NCBI RefSeq assembly: GCF_004217135.1
Contig: NZ_SHKK01000001.1
Location: forward strand, 7,068,001 to 7,132,000
Reading direction: 5' to 3'
Length of the DNA: 64,000 bases
Source of the DNA: Micromonospora violae
Lineage (GTDB): Bacteria > Actinomycetota > Actinomycetes > Mycobacteriales > Micromonosporaceae
Part shown: in pieces, positions 9,038 through 17,593 of the stretch
Position numbering within the stretch: the first letter of the stretch is position 1
Layout: each line of letters opens with the position of its first letter
Translations under genes and position numbers: made by a program
The notes under the pieces: generated by a model
What the model saw: the letters and a program-made list of their open reading frames with translations, nothing else
Told to the model about the DNA's origin: nothing
The model's database searches: none

Positions 9038-9811
9038 ATGCGCGTCGACGTCGTGTCGATCTTTCCGGATTACTTCGCCCCGCTGGACCTGTCGCTGATC
9101 GGCCGTGCGCGGGCCAACGGCGTACTCCAACTCGCCGTGCACGACCTGCGGACCTGGACCCACGACGTGCACCGCACGGTCGACGACACCCCCTACGGTG
9201 GCGGGCCGGGCATGGTGATGCGCCCGGAGCCGTGGGGTGAGGCACTGGACGCCCTCGCGCCGGTCGACGCCCCGCCGCCCCGACTGCTGGTGCCGTCGCC
9301 GGCCGGCGCCCCGTTCACCCAGGCCATGGCGTACGAGTTGGCGGCCGAGTCACATCTGCTCTTCGCCTGTGGCCGCTACGAGGGGATCGACCAGCGGGTC
9401 CTGGCGCACGCCGCCACCCGGATGCCGGTCACCGAGGTGTCGCTCGGTGACTACGTGCTCTTCGGCGGCGAGGTCGCCGTCCTGGTGATGCTGGAGGCGG
9501 TCACCCGGCTGCTGCCGGGGGTGCTGGGCAACGCGGGCTCGTTGGACGAGGAGTCGCACGCGCACGGGCTGCTGGAGGCCCCGATCTACACCAAGCCGCC
9601 GAGCTGGCGCGGGCACGACGTGCCGGAGGTGCTCCGCTCCGGCGACCACGGCAAGATCGCCCGTTGGCGGCGCGAGGAGGGCCTGCTGCGGACCGCCGCC
9701 CGCCGTCCGGACCTGCTGGCCGCGCTGCCCGCCGACCGGCTCGACAAACGGGACATCGCGGCCCTGGACCAGGCCGGATTTCAACCTCCGCCGGGGGATG
9801 TGGCAAAGTAG
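9038..9811 (+). CDS. trmD: tRNA (guanine-N1)-methyltransferase TrmD
   Basis: 257 residues, a trefoil-knot SPOUT enzyme that makes m1G37 in tRNA and prevents +1 frameshifting. Diagnostic parts are [13 protein letters not shown] at the start, [13 protein letters not shown] near 49, [11 protein letters not shown] near 111, [11 protein letters not shown] near 133 (AdoMet knot) and [19 protein letters not shown] near 169. The C-terminal helical domain ([11 protein letters not shown]) binds tRNA. Length and motifs are complete. Confidence 0.97.
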   Translation: MRVDVVSIFPDYFAPLDLSLIGRARANGVLQLAVHDLRTWTHDVHRTVDDTPYGGGPGMVMRPEPWGEALDALAPVDAPPPRLLVPSPAGAPFTQAMAYELAAESHLLFACGRYEGIDQRVLAHAATRMPVTEVSLGDYVLFGGEVAVLVMLEAVTRLLPGVLGNAGSLDEESHAHGLLEAPIYTKPPSWRGHDVPEVLRSGDHGKIARWRREEGLLRTAARRPDLLAALPADRLDKRDIAALDQAGFQPPPGDVAK

Positions 9812-9909
9812 GGGGGTTGCCGCATCCGTCCGCGCCCGCGGTCGGCTGCGAGGATCCCCGACCGGGGTCGGTCCGCCGATCACCACCCGGGAATCAGAAT
9901 CACCCACCC

Positions 9910-9930
9910 GCGCACCGAGTGACGGTGCGC
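9910..9930 (+). promoter_or_regulatory. Candidate rplS leader hairpin
   Basis: GCGCACCG at 9910-9917 pairs perfectly with CGGTGCGC at 9923-9930 around the five-base loop AGTGA. It lies 25 bases before the rplS start in a 143-base gap from trmD. No T-run follows, so it is more likely a leader or autoregulatory element, or an mRNA processing site, than a terminator. L19 leader motifs are known in other phyla; this one is only inferred. Confidence 0.4.
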
Positions 9931-9954
9931 CGTGAGCCTTACGAGGACGCAGCG

Positions 9955-10311
9955 ATGAACATCCTGGACGCCCTTGACGCCCAGTCGAAGCGGACCGACC
10001 TTCCCGACTTCCGGGCCGGTGACACCGTCAAGGTGCACGCCCGCGTCGTCGAGGGCAACCGGTCCCGTGTCCAGATCTTCCAGGGCGTCGTGATCCGCCG
10101 CCAGGGTGACGGTCTGCGCGAGACCTTCTCGGTCCGCAAGGTCAGCTTCGGTGTAGGCGTCGAGCGGACCTACCCGCTCAACGGCCCGGGCATCGACCGG
10201 ATCGAGGTCGTGACCCGCGGTGACGTGCGTCGCGCCAAGCTCTACTACCTGCGCGAGCTGCGCGGCAAGAAGGCCAAGATCAAGGAGAAGCGGGAGAAGC
10301 AGCCCAGCTGA
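9955..10311 (+). CDS. rplS: 50S ribosomal protein L19
   Basis: 118 residues starting [10 protein letters not shown], with the L19 signature [20 protein letters not shown] and [19 protein letters not shown] in place and a basic C-terminus. ATG 9955 follows GAGGA at 9943-9947; the frame is open further upstream without L19 homology. L19 sits at the 30S/50S interface. The 143-base gap after trmD, with a leader hairpin, suggests some separate control. Confidence 0.97.
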   Translation: MNILDALDAQSKRTDLPDFRAGDTVKVHARVVEGNRSRVQIFQGVVIRRQGDGLRETFSVRKVSFGVGVERTYPLNGPGIDRIEVVTRGDVRRAKLYYLRELRGKKAKIKEKREKQPS

Positions 10312-10430
10312 CTTCCCGCTCGCCACGCCGCCCGAGCTGCGCGTATGCCGTACCGCCCAGAGCGCACTACCCTGGTCGTACGGGCGCAGCGAGGCGGCGG
10401 ACCCGCGCACCTGGCGGGCAGCTGTCCACT

Positions 10431-10470
10431 ACCGCCCGTGGAGCCTCGACGAGGCTCCCGGGCGGTGGTG
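10431..10470 (+). terminator. Intrinsic terminator after rplS
   Basis: ACCGCCCG plus GGAGCC pairs with GGCTCC plus CGGGCGGT (10431-10466; 14 bp with one bulged T), and GGTGTTTCTG follows. This is a credible intrinsic terminator for the rpsP-rplS transcript. TACCCT at 10368-10373, upstream of it, resembles a -10. If that promoter drives lepB, the hairpin would lie in the lepB leader instead. Confidence 0.55.
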
Positions 10471-10495
10471 TTTCTGCGGATCGGGGAGTGGCGTG

Positions 10496-11362
10496 GTGCA
10501 GACGCTTGACGAGGACGGCACCGTCGATCCGTGGCGCCGCCGGGCCCGCCGCACCCGACGGCAGATGCCCCTCTGGCAGGAGTTGCCGCTGCTGCTGGTG
10601 GTGGCGTTCTGCCTCGCGGTGCTGATCCGCACCTTCCTGCTCCAGGCGTTCTACATCCCGTCCGGCTCGATGGAGGACACCCTCCTCGTCGGTGACCGGG
10701 TGCTGGTCAACAAGGTCGTCTACGACGTTCGTGATCCGCAGCGTGGCGAGGTGGTGGTCTTCCGGGGCACCGACCGCTGGGCACCGCAGGTCGACGATCA
10801 GCCGAAGCCCGGTGTCACCGGCCGGATCGCCCGTACCGTCGGCGATCTGGTCGGGGTGAGCCGCCCCGGTGAGAAGGACTTCATCAAGCGGGTGATCGGT
10901 CTCCCCGGTGACCGGGTCAAGTGCTGCGACAGCCAGGGGCGGGTGACCGTCAACGGCATCCCGCTCAACGAGTCGTACGTGCTGCGCGACTCACCACTGG
11001 ACCTGCCACCCAATCCGTCGGAGTGCCGCTCCCGACGCTTCGACGAGGTCGTCGTGCCACCCGGTCAGCTCTTCGTGATGGGCGACCACCGCGAGGTCTC
11101 CCAGGACGCGCGGTGCCAGGGGCCGGTCCCGATCGACAACGTGGTCGGCCGGGCCTTCATGGTGGTCTGGCCCTCGTCGCGGTGGAGTTCGCTGTCGGTG
11201 CCGTCCACGTTCGAGGATGTGTCCGGGCCGGTCACCGCGTCCCCCAGCGCGCCCCCGGTGCGACCGACTCCGCAGGGCGGTGTGCTGCTGATGCTGCCGT
11301 TGGCAGCCGCGCTACGGGGTTCCCGCGCGTTCCGGACGGTGGCGTCCAGCCGGGCAACGTAG
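10496..11362 (+). CDS. lepB: Signal peptidase I (first of two)
   Basis: Type I signal peptidase, which cleaves Sec and Tat signal peptides at the outer face of the membrane. One N-terminal membrane segment (LPLLLVVAFCLAVLIRTFLL, near 28-47) precedes the catalytic Ser box IPSGSMEDTLLVGDRVLVNK near 52-71. The Lys box is FIKRVIGLPGD near 130 and the C-terminal box is GDHREVSQDAR near 195. The tail ends with a hydrophobic stretch and basic residues, perhaps a second membrane anchor. GTG 10496 has GGGGAG 7 bases upstream; GTG 10493 is a possible alternative. The paralogue starts 10 bases downstream. Confidence 0.93.
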   Translation: MQTLDEDGTVDPWRRRARRTRRQMPLWQELPLLLVVAFCLAVLIRTFLLQAFYIPSGSMEDTLLVGDRVLVNKVVYDVRDPQRGEVVVFRGTDRWAPQVDDQPKPGVTGRIARTVGDLVGVSRPGEKDFIKRVIGLPGDRVKCCDSQGRVTVNGIPLNESYVLRDSPLDLPPNPSECRSRRFDEVVVPPGQLFVMGDHREVSQDARCQGPVPIDNVVGRAFMVVWPSSRWSSLSVPSTFEDVSGPVTASPSAPPVRPTPQGGVLLMLPLAAALRGSRAFRTVASSRAT

Positions 11363-11372
11363 GCTCCTTGGC

Positions 11373-12008
11373 GTGATTGACGAGCAGACCGACAAGCCCC
11401 GCAGCTCCTTCTGGAAGGAGCTGCCGATCCTGCTGGGTGTGGCGATCCTGGTCGCGGTGTTGGTCCGCGCCTTCGTGCTGCAAACCTTCTTCATCCCCTC
11501 CCCGTCGATGGAGAACACACTCAAGATCGATGACCGCGTGTTGGTCAACAAGCTGGTCTACGACTTCCGATCGCCGCACCGCGGCGAGGTGATCGTGTTC
11601 AAGGCGCCGATCGAGTGGAGCGGCAACCCCGACGGTGAGGACTTCATCAAGCGGGTGATCGGTATCCCCGGCGACCACGTGGTCTGCTGCGACCCGCAGG
11701 AACGCTTGGTGATCAACGGCAAGTCGCTCGACGAGCCGTACATCTTCTCCAAGGACGGAATTCGCGACAAGCCCGCCGACCAGGAGTTCGACATCACCGT
11801 GCCGGAGGGCCGGCTGTGGGTGATGGGCGACCACCGTTCGGCCTCCGGTGACTCGCTGGAGCACTGGCAGCAGTCCGGGCAGAACATCACCGAGGCGACC
11901 ATCCCCGAGAAGGACGTGGTCGGTCGGGCGTTCACCGTCTTCTGGCCGGTCAACCGGGCCACCTGGCTGACCGTGCCCGACGGCTTCGACGGCATTCCCA
12001 AGCCGTAG
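11373..12008 (+). CDS. lepB: Signal peptidase I (second of two)
   Basis: 211 residues, 10 bases after the first lepB. The membrane segment is LPILLGVAILVAVLVRAFVL (16-35). The Ser box is IPSPSMENTLKIDDRVLVNK (40-59), the Lys box FIKRVIGIPGD near 91 and the last box GDHRSASGDS near 151. All catalytic elements are present. Tandem signal peptidases after rplS are known from Streptomyces (the sip cluster), where paralogues differ in topology and preferred substrates. This copy lacks the longer C-terminal extension of its neighbour. Confidence 0.94.
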   Translation: MIDEQTDKPRSSFWKELPILLGVAILVAVLVRAFVLQTFFIPSPSMENTLKIDDRVLVNKLVYDFRSPHRGEVIVFKAPIEWSGNPDGEDFIKRVIGIPGDHVVCCDPQERLVINGKSLDEPYIFSKDGIRDKPADQEFDITVPEGRLWVMGDHRSASGDSLEHWQQSGQNITEATIPEKDVVGRAFTVFWPVNRATWLTVPDGFDGIPKP

Positions 12009-12055
12009 GCCGACGGGGCGTGGGCGATCCGCCGTCGGTCTGGCAGGCTGGTGCG

Positions 12056-12595
12056 GTGACCGTGAGCGCGAGGAGTGCGGGTGCGAGCCCCGCAGCCGCG
12101 ACCAGTGGTGACCGTGCCTACACGCCTCGACGTGCGGCCCGCGTGCTGCTCATCGACGCGGCCGGCCGGGTCCTGCTGTTCGAGGGCTTCGACCCGGCCC
12201 GACCCGGGCACCGCTACTGGTTCACCCCGGGCGGCGGGCTGGATCCGCTGGAGTCCCCGGCGGCCGGCGCGGCCCGGGAGTTGGCCGAGGAGACCGGCCT
12301 GCGGCTCGACCCGGCCGAGCTGGGCGAGCCGGTCTGGTCCGACGCGACCGAGTTCACCTTCGACGGCGCCTGGTACCGCCAGGAACAGGATTTCTTCCTC
12401 CACCGGGTGGACTCCTGGCAGGTGGACACCACGGGCTTCAACGACATCGAGCGGCGCAGCATCGGCGGCCACCGCTGGTGGCTTCCGGACGAGTTGGCGG
12501 CCAGCGGCGACCGGTTCTACCCGCCCGAACTGCCCGCCCTGCTGACCCGGCTCGGGCAGTCGGCCGCCGCCGGCCAGGACGAGGCGTCGTGCTGA
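12056..12595 (+). CDS. NUDIX hydrolase
   Basis: The NUDIX box is perfect: GGLDPLESPAAGAARELAEE, then TGL, near residues 62-84, matching GX5EX7REUXEEXGU. Such enzymes hydrolyse nucleoside diphosphates linked to another group; the substrate is not evident. GTG 12056 gives 179 residues; GTG 12020 in the same frame is possible but adds no domain. The 3' end overlaps rnhB by 7 bases, so the two are probably translated together. A house-cleaning role on damaged nucleotides would suit the rnhB neighbour, but this is only inference. Confidence 0.85.
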   Translation: MTVSARSAGASPAAATSGDRAYTPRRAARVLLIDAAGRVLLFEGFDPARPGHRYWFTPGGGLDPLESPAAGAARELAEETGLRLDPAELGEPVWSDATEFTFDGAWYRQEQDFFLHRVDSWQVDTTGFNDIERRSIGGHRWWLPDELAASGDRFYPPELPALLTRLGQSAAAGQDEASC

Positions 12596-13401
12596 CCCCG
12601 CCGCGTACCCTGGTGCGCCGCGAGGCCGGCCTGTACGCCCTGGAGCGGGCGCTTCAGCGGCGTGGCTTCCGGCACGTCGCCGGCGCCGACGAGGCGGGTC
12701 GGGGGGCCTGCGCCGGTCCGCTGGTGGCCGCCGCGGCGGTGCTGCCCGAGGGGCGGCGGGGCGAGATCGACGGGCTGGCCGACTCCAAGCTGCTCACCCC
12801 GGCCAGCCGGGAACGGGTGTACGCGGAGGTGGTGGACCGCGCGCTCGCGTACGCCGTGGTGGTCATCCCGGCGGAGGAGGTCGACGCCCGGGGCCTGCAT
12901 GTGTGCAACCTGGCCGCGATGCGTCGGGCGCTCGCCTCGCTCACCACCCGCCCGGAGTACGTGCTGACCGACGGCTTCGGCGTGGACGGCCTGGGTGTGC
13001 CCGGGTTGGCGGTGTGGAAGGGCGACCGGGTGGCCGCGTGCGTGGCGGCGGCCAGTGTGCTCGCCAAGGTCACCCGGGACCGGCTCATGGTGGAGCTGGA
13101 CGGGGTGTTCCCCGCGTACGGCTTCGCCGAGCACAAGGGCTACATCACCCCGGAGCACTCGGCGGCGTTGCGGGAGCACGGGCCGTGCCGGGAGCACCGG
13201 TTCTCGTACGTCAATGTCGCTGCGGTCTCCGGCCGCGACGGCCGGCCGCCGCGCGCCCGACGGCCCGGCGGCCACGGCCTGGATGAGCCGATGGAGCGCT
13301 CCTGGGCGTCAGGGAGTACCGTCGGCGTGGCGTTGGGCGAGCAGCCTCGGCCTCCGACGCCGGTGGGGGAAGATGTGGCCATGGAAGGCGGAGTGCGATG
13401 A
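12589..13401 (+). CDS. rnhB: Ribonuclease HII
   Basis: Removes ribonucleotides from DNA:RNA hybrids. The active site carries the DEAGRG motif (HVAGADEAGRGACAGPLVAA near 29-48), DSKLL near 65, VLTDG near 123 and AASVLAKVTRDRLM near 152; EHKGY near 182 aids RNA recognition. GTG 12589 overlaps the NUDIX stop. At 270 residues it exceeds the usual 200-230 because of a Pro/Arg/Gly-rich C-terminal tail after YVNVAAVSG. The tail overlaps the next gene by 4 bases (ATGA). Confidence 0.95.
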   Translation: MLTPPRTLVRREAGLYALERALQRRGFRHVAGADEAGRGACAGPLVAAAAVLPEGRRGEIDGLADSKLLTPASRERVYAEVVDRALAYAVVVIPAEEVDARGLHVCNLAAMRRALASLTTRPEYVLTDGFGVDGLGVPGLAVWKGDRVAACVAAASVLAKVTRDRLMVELDGVFPAYGFAEHKGYITPEHSAALREHGPCREHRFSYVNVAAVSGRDGRPPRARRPGGHGLDEPMERSWASGSTVGVALGEQPRPPTPVGEDVAMEGGVR

Positions 13402-13721
13402 GCGCGGAAGATCTCGAGAAGTACGAGACCGAGATGGAGCTGCAGCTCTACCGGGAGTACCGCGACATTGTCCGTCAATTCTCCTACGTGGTGGAGACGG
13501 AACGTCGGTTCTACCTGGCCAACCAGGTCGACCTGCACGTGCGCAACTCCGAGGGTGAGGTCTACTTCGAGGTGGAGATGCACGACGCCTGGGTGTGGGA
13601 CATGTACCGTCCTGCCCGCTTCGTGAAGAACGTCCGAGTGATGACCTTCAAGGACGTCAACGTCGAGGAGCTGGAGAAGCCCGACATCTCGCTGCCCGCC
13701 GACTCCGGCTTCGGCGGCTGA
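13398..13721 (+). CDS. DUF2469 domain-containing protein
   Basis: 107 residues beginning MSAEDLEKYETEMELQLYRE, with YEVEMHDAWVWDMYR-like and FVKNVRVMTFKDVNVEEL blocks typical of DUF2469. The family is nearly restricted to actinobacteria and almost always sits beside rnhB, as here, where it overlaps rnhB by ATGA. Acidic throughout, no membrane segment. Function is unknown; the conserved link with RNase HII is the only hint. Confidence 0.92.
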   Translation: MSAEDLEKYETEMELQLYREYRDIVRQFSYVVETERRFYLANQVDLHVRNSEGEVYFEVEMHDAWVWDMYRPARFVKNVRVMTFKDVNVEELEKPDISLPADSGFGG

Positions 13722-13744
13722 GCCCGGCCACGCCGCCGGGCGGT

Positions 13745-13767
13745 GCCACGGGCCCCCCACCCGTGGC
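13745..13767. terminator. Hairpin between convergent genes
   Basis: GCCACGGG at 13745-13752 pairs with CCCGTGGC at 13760-13767 around CCCCCCA. It lies in the 63-base gap between the DUF2469 stop (plus) and the Mo-oxidoreductase stop (minus) and can serve both. No T-run. Confidence 0.5.
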
Positions 13768-13784
13768 GTGACACCCGCCGCCGA

Positions 13785-14927
13785 TCACTCGGCCAGCACC
13801 ACGACCTCGACCCGCTGCACCATGTTGTTGGCGAAACCGCCCCGGTTCCACGGTTGATCGACCGGCTGGGTCCGCCCGGACGCGTCGGTCGCCCGCGCGC
13901 CGAGCACGTACCGGCCGGGGGTGGCGACCCACTCGTGCCGCCAGCGCCGCCAGGCGAAATCCCCCGCGTCCGTCGGGTCCAACTCGGCCGGCGTCCAGCT
14001 ATCCCCGCCGTCGGTGGTCACCTCCACGGCGACCACCGGCGCGTGCCCCGACCAGGCCCGACCATCCAGGGTGCACGGACCCGGCCGCAGCACCCGACGG
14101 CGGGACATGAAATCGGGGAAGCCGGGCGGGCGGACCAGCGCCCGCGGCTCGATCCGGGTGACCGGCACGCCCCGGTCGTCGGCGTCGCGGCGTACCCGGT
14201 AGGCCACCGCGTTCTGGTACCCCTCGAACGGCTCGGTCCGCACCTCGATGGAGCGCACCCACTTCACGTGCGCCATCCCGTACCAGCCCGGCACGATCAG
14301 CCGCAGCGGCGCACCGTGCTGCGGCAACAGGGGAGCGCCGTTCATCTCGTACGCCAGCAGCACCTCCTCGCGCAGCGCGTCGGCGACCGGAAGCGCCCGC
14401 TGGTAGTCCTGCTCGACCCCGCGCTCCACGCCGTGGTCGGCGCCGGTGAAGACCACGTCCACCGCGGCCGGGTCGATGCCCGCCTCCCGCAGCAGCGGGG
14501 CGAGGGGAGTGCCGGTCCACTCGGCGTTGCCGACCGCCTCGACCAGCCAGGGCTGGCTGACCGCCCGGGGGTGCAGCAGGGCCCGCCCGTTGCCGGCGCA
14601 CTCCAACGTCACCTGCTGGGTGACCCGGGGCCGCTCGCGCAGGTCGGCCACGGTGACCGTCACCGGCCGTTGCACCGCCCCGCCGATGGTCAGCGTGTGC
14701 GACGCCGGGTCGAGCGCCGGGATGTCGTAGTGGATCAGCAGGTAGTGCAGCCCGGCCGGGGTGACGTCGTAGCGCAGCGCCTCCAACGGGATGCCGTGGT
14801 TGCGGGCCGCGAGCTGCAACTCCTCGGCGCTGATCGCCTCGTCCGGCTCCGCCAGCCGGGACGGTCCGCTCACGTCGGCCAGCCTCGGTCCGACGGGGGA
14901 CGGCGTCCGGTCATCGAGAGTGGTCAT
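13785..14927 (-). CDS. Molybdopterin-dependent oxidoreductase, sulfite oxidase family
   Basis: 380 residues. The Mo-cofactor domain has the cysteine that ligates molybdenum in QQVTLECAGNGR near 104-115 and the PGWYGMAHVKWV block near 219. The C-terminal Mo-co dimerisation domain runs from about 270 (VAVEVTTDGGDSWTPAEL) to VQRVEVVVLAE. There is no signal peptide, Tat motif, heme domain or membrane segment, so the enzyme looks cytoplasmic and must use a separate electron partner. Family members oxidise sulfite or reduce nitrate or methionine sulfoxide; sulfite oxidase-like is the best guess. It is divergent from the DUF4240 gene. Confidence 0.88.
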   Translation of the reverse strand: MTTLDDRTPSPVGPRLADVSGPSRLAEPDEAISAEELQLAARNHGIPLEALRYDVTPAGLHYLLIHYDIPALDPASHTLTIGGAVQRPVTVTVADLRERPRVTQQVTLECAGNGRALLHPRAVSQPWLVEAVGNAEWTGTPLAPLLREAGIDPAAVDVVFTGADHGVERGVEQDYQRALPVADALREEVLLAYEMNGAPLLPQHGAPLRLIVPGWYGMAHVKWVRSIEVRTEPFEGYQNAVAYRVRRDADDRGVPVTRIEPRALVRPPGFPDFMSRRRVLRPGPCTLDGRAWSGHAPVVAVEVTTDGGDSWTPAELDPTDAGDFAWRRWRHEWVATPGRYVLGARATDASGRTQPVDQPWNRGGFANNMVQRVEVVVLAE

Positions 14928-15075
14928 GCGGGCCTCCCCGGTACAGGCGGCGGCACCCGCCGCACGCGGCCCAGCCTAGGCCCTGGGCGGCGGCCCGAAA
15001 ACGCCCACCGCAGGTACGGCGGCGTGCGGTCAGTGGGCTGGTACCGGCTGATCCGAGCGATCATTGAGGGTTGTG

Positions 15076-15522
15076 ATGATTGCGGATGAGGAATTCTGGC
15101 GGCTCGTCGCGGTGCTGGGCGGCCGGCCCGAGATTCAGGACGAGGGGCCGTACGAGCGGTTGACCGCGATGCTGGCCGAAGAGCCGGTGGAGCGGATCAT
15201 CGGCTTCGCCGAGACGCTCGCGTACACGCTCTACCAACTGGACCGTCGGGTGCTCGCTCAGGCGGTCTTTCCCGGTGCCGACCGACTGTCCGATGACGGT
15301 TTTTTGTACGCCCGTTGCGCGGTGGTGGTGGCCGGACCGGCGGCGTTCGCCGCCGTGCTGGCCGATCCGGCGGCGTTCGCGCGGTTCACCACCGTGGAGG
15401 CCGCCCACGCCGACTCGATCCTCGACGTCCCCTCCAACGCCTACCAGAAGGCGACCGGGCGGGAGTGGGAGCACGTCGAGGAGTACGACTACGAGACCGG
15501 GTCCAACGACCAGTGGTGGTGA
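15076..15522 (+). CDS. DUF4240 domain-containing protein
   Basis: 148 residues. The start MIADEEFWRLVAVLGG and the pattern FAETLAYTLYQLDRR, LSDDGFLYARCAVVVAG, and ESILD-like SILDVPSNAYQKATG fit DUF4240, a family of small soluble proteins in actinobacteria with no known function. ATG 15076 is chosen because GAGGG lies 5 bases upstream; TTG 15064 and GTG 15073 are in frame. The C-terminus is acidic and ends Trp-Trp. Confidence 0.78.
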   Translation: MIADEEFWRLVAVLGGRPEIQDEGPYERLTAMLAEEPVERIIGFAETLAYTLYQLDRRVLAQAVFPGADRLSDDGFLYARCAVVVAGPAAFAAVLADPAAFARFTTVEAAHADSILDVPSNAYQKATGREWEHVEEYDYETGSNDQWW

Positions 15523-15571
15523 CCTGGCCGTCAGGCGGCGGGCATAGCAGATCATCGAGGGCGTTGGGTGG

Positions 15572-15599
15572 TCGTCCACAGCACCTCCGGTTGTCCACA
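15572..15599 (+). promoter_or_regulatory. DnaA-box-like pair
   Basis: TTGTCCACA at 15591-15599 matches the actinobacterial DnaA box exactly, and TCGTCCACA at 15572-15580 differs by one base. They sit just upstream of the M23 peptidase gene. The window shows no other origin features, so a regulatory or DnaA-titrating site, or chance, is more likely than an origin. Confidence 0.35.
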
Positions 15600-15651
15600 G
15601 GACGGTCGGCCGGGCTGGCAGACGACCCGGCCCCGGCTGGAGGCTGCCGTC

Positions 15652-16377
15652 ATGCGCCCGCCACCCGCCCGTTCGATCCGCCGTACCGTGCTGCTCTGCA
15701 CCGTCCTGCCGCTCGCCCTGGCCGTCCAGCTCTGCGGGCTGGCGGTGCTGGCCGCTGCGGTGCCCGGCCAACCACCGACGCCGGCCGTGCCGGTCGCGGC
15801 GGCCCTCGCGTCCGCCCCAGACTCAGCCGGCGGGTTCCGCTGGCCGGTCGACGGGCCACCCCGCCCGGTGCGCCGGTTCGACCCGCCACCCCGACCATGG
15901 CTGCCCGGCCATCGCGGCGTCGACCTGGCCGCCCCGGCCGGAGCGGTGGTCCGCAGCGCCGGGCCGGGCACCGTGCTCTTCGCCGGCCTGGTGGCCGGTC
16001 GACCGGTGGTCACCGTGGGGCACGCCGAAGGGCTGCGGACCACCCACGAGCCGGTCCAACCCGGCGTCCGCCCCGGTCAGCCGGTCACCGCCGGCGCGCC
16101 GCTGGGCGAACTGCTGCCCGGCCACCCGGGTTGCCCGACCGAGGCGTGCCTGCACTGGGGGCTGCGCCGGGGCGAGGAGTACCTCGACCCGCTGGCCCTG
16201 CTCGGCCTCGGCCCGGTGCGCCTGCTCCCGGTCGTCCGGTCCCGGCGGTCTGGTTCCGGCGGTCTGGTTCCGGTTGTCCGAGCCTGGTCGCCGGGCCCCG
16301 GGCGGTCCGGTCAGCGCTGGGCGAGCAGTGCGGGCAGCCGGGCGGCCAGCCGCTCGTACTCGTCGGCGGCGTTGTAG
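15652..16377 (+). CDS. Secreted/membrane-anchored M23 peptidase-like protein
   Basis: 241 residues from ATG 15652, with GGAGG 8 bases upstream. An N-terminal hydrophobic segment (LPLALAVQLCGLAVLAAAVP) is a signal peptide or anchor. The LytM/M23 domain starts GFRWPVDGPP; the Zn ligands HRGVD (His, Asp) and the His of CLHWG are present. In classical LytM the last motif is HxH, and here the first His is Cys, so catalysis is uncertain. The tail after LLGLGPVRLL is low-complexity Ser/Gly/Arg. It overlaps the 3' end of the convergent aminotransferase gene by 67 bases. Confidence 0.8.
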   Translation: MRPPPARSIRRTVLLCTVLPLALAVQLCGLAVLAAAVPGQPPTPAVPVAAALASAPDSAGGFRWPVDGPPRPVRRFDPPPRPWLPGHRGVDLAAPAGAVVRSAGPGTVLFAGLVAGRPVVTVGHAEGLRTTHEPVQPGVRPGQPVTAGAPLGELLPGHPGCPTEACLHWGLRRGEEYLDPLALLGLGPVRLLPVVRSRRSGSGGLVPVVRAWSPGPGRSGQRWASSAGSRAASRSYSSAAL

Positions 16378-17492
16378 ACCTGGCCGGTGAGCCGCAGCCA
16401 CCCCCGGCCGTTCCAGCTCATCACCGCCACCTCGGCGGCGAGCCGCTCACCGATCCGGGTCTGCAACGCCCGAGCGGCGTCGATCGTGGTGGCCGTGCCG
16501 GGCGACAACGGGATGAGACGCAGCGCCACCCCCGGTCCGCCGGGGTCGGGCAGGTCAACGGGGGCCACCCCCAGCGCGCTCCCCACCACCCGCTGGCCGT
16601 ACGCGGCGAGCGCGGCGTTGTGCGCCCGCACCCGGTCGACGCCGAGACTGCGCATCGTGAACAGGCCCGCCGGGGCGGCCAGCCAGGGCGTGTAGTCGAG
16701 GGTCGCCTGCCACTCGAGCCGGGCCGGGAACCCCGACTCCTGCTCCCAGGACACCACCAGCGGCTCGATCCGGTCCCGCCACTGCGGTGCCACCGTCAGC
16801 AGGGCGGTCCCGCGCGGGGCGTACGCCCACTTGTGCAGGTTGCCCACCCAGAAGTCCGCGCCGACGCTCGCCACCGTGGTGGGCAGCATGCCCGGGGCGT
16901 GTGCGGCGTCCACCAGGACCGGCACGCCGAGTTCGTGGGCCACCCCGACGATGGCGGCGGCCGGGAAGAGTTTGGCGGTGGCCGAGGTGAGCTGGTCGAC
17001 GACGAGAAGCCGGGTCCGCCCGGGGCGCAGGGCGGCACGGATGCTCTGCACGATCTCCTCGTCGGTCGCGGCCAGGGGGATCGACACCACCCGGCTGACC
17101 GCTCCGGTACGGCGGCACTCGCGCTGGATGGCCAGGCTCACCGCCCCGTAGCCGTGGTCGGTGCTCAGCACCTCGTCGCCGGCCCGCAGGCCCACCGACT
17201 GGAGCACCACGGCGACGCCGGTGGTGGTGTTGCCCACCAGGGCGCTGCCGTCCGGGTCGGCGCCCAGGAACCCGGCGAGGTGCCGGCGGGTGTGCGCGAT
17301 CCGGTCGACCAGCCCCTGGGTGAAGAAGCGCAGCGGGTTCGCCTCCATCTCGTCACGCAACCGCTGCTGGGCGCGCTGCACGCCGATCGGCACCGCGCCG
17401 AACGAGCCGTGGTTGAGGTGACTGACCGCCGGGTCCAGGGAGAAGAGCAGGCGGGCGCCCGGGATCGGCTCAGGGGGCTGCGGGACGCTCAC
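16311..17492 (-). CDS. Class V PLP aminotransferase (isopenicillin-N-epimerase / cysteine desulfurase-like)
   Basis: 393 residues from GTG 17492 (VSVPQPPEPIPGARLLFSLD); the frame is open upstream but without homology. HLNHGSFGAVP near 25 and GNTTTGVAVVLQS near 88 are typical of the fold. VDAAHAPGM near 195 contacts the cofactor, and the lysine of VGNLHKWAYAPRG near 220 forms the Schiff base. The HGS/NLHKW pattern points to the isopenicillin-N-epimerase-like group rather than IscS. No biosynthetic cluster surrounds it. The coding end overlaps the convergent M23 gene. Confidence 0.87.
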   Translation of the reverse strand: MSVPQPPEPIPGARLLFSLDPAVSHLNHGSFGAVPIGVQRAQQRLRDEMEANPLRFFTQGLVDRIAHTRRHLAGFLGADPDGSALVGNTTTGVAVVLQSVGLRAGDEVLSTDHGYGAVSLAIQRECRRTGAVSRVVSIPLAATDEEIVQSIRAALRPGRTRLLVVDQLTSATAKLFPAAAIVGVAHELGVPVLVDAAHAPGMLPTTVASVGADFWVGNLHKWAYAPRGTALLTVAPQWRDRIEPLVVSWEQESGFPARLEWQATLDYTPWLAAPAGLFTMRSLGVDRVRAHNAALAAYGQRVVGSALGVAPVDLPDPGGPGVALRLIPLSPGTATTIDAARALQTRIGERLAAEVAVMSWNGRGWLRLTGQVYNAADEYERLAARLPALLAQR

Positions 17493-17521
17493 GCGATGAT
17501 CGTAACCGCCGTGCTCGGGCA

Positions 17522-17593
17522 CCCTCCGGCGCTTGGTCAGGCGCGCGTGCGTGCCCTCCGGCCTTCGCGCCCTCCGGCGGTTGGTCAGGCGCG
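17522..17593. repeat. 48-bp tandem duplication of the xerC 3' end
   Basis: CCCTCCGGCG(C/G)TTGGTCAGG continuing to 24 bases occurs at 17522-17545 and 17570-17593 (23 of 24 identical, 48-base period). The second copy holds the xerC stop codon (17585-17587), so the first looks like a downstream duplicate of that gene end. Confidence 0.6.

Noticed and set aside
13743..15089. 448-residue plus-strand frame opposite the Mo-oxidoreductase
   Set aside because: Shadow of the minus-strand sulfite-oxidase-family gene, with His/Arg/Gln-rich composition typical of antisense frames.
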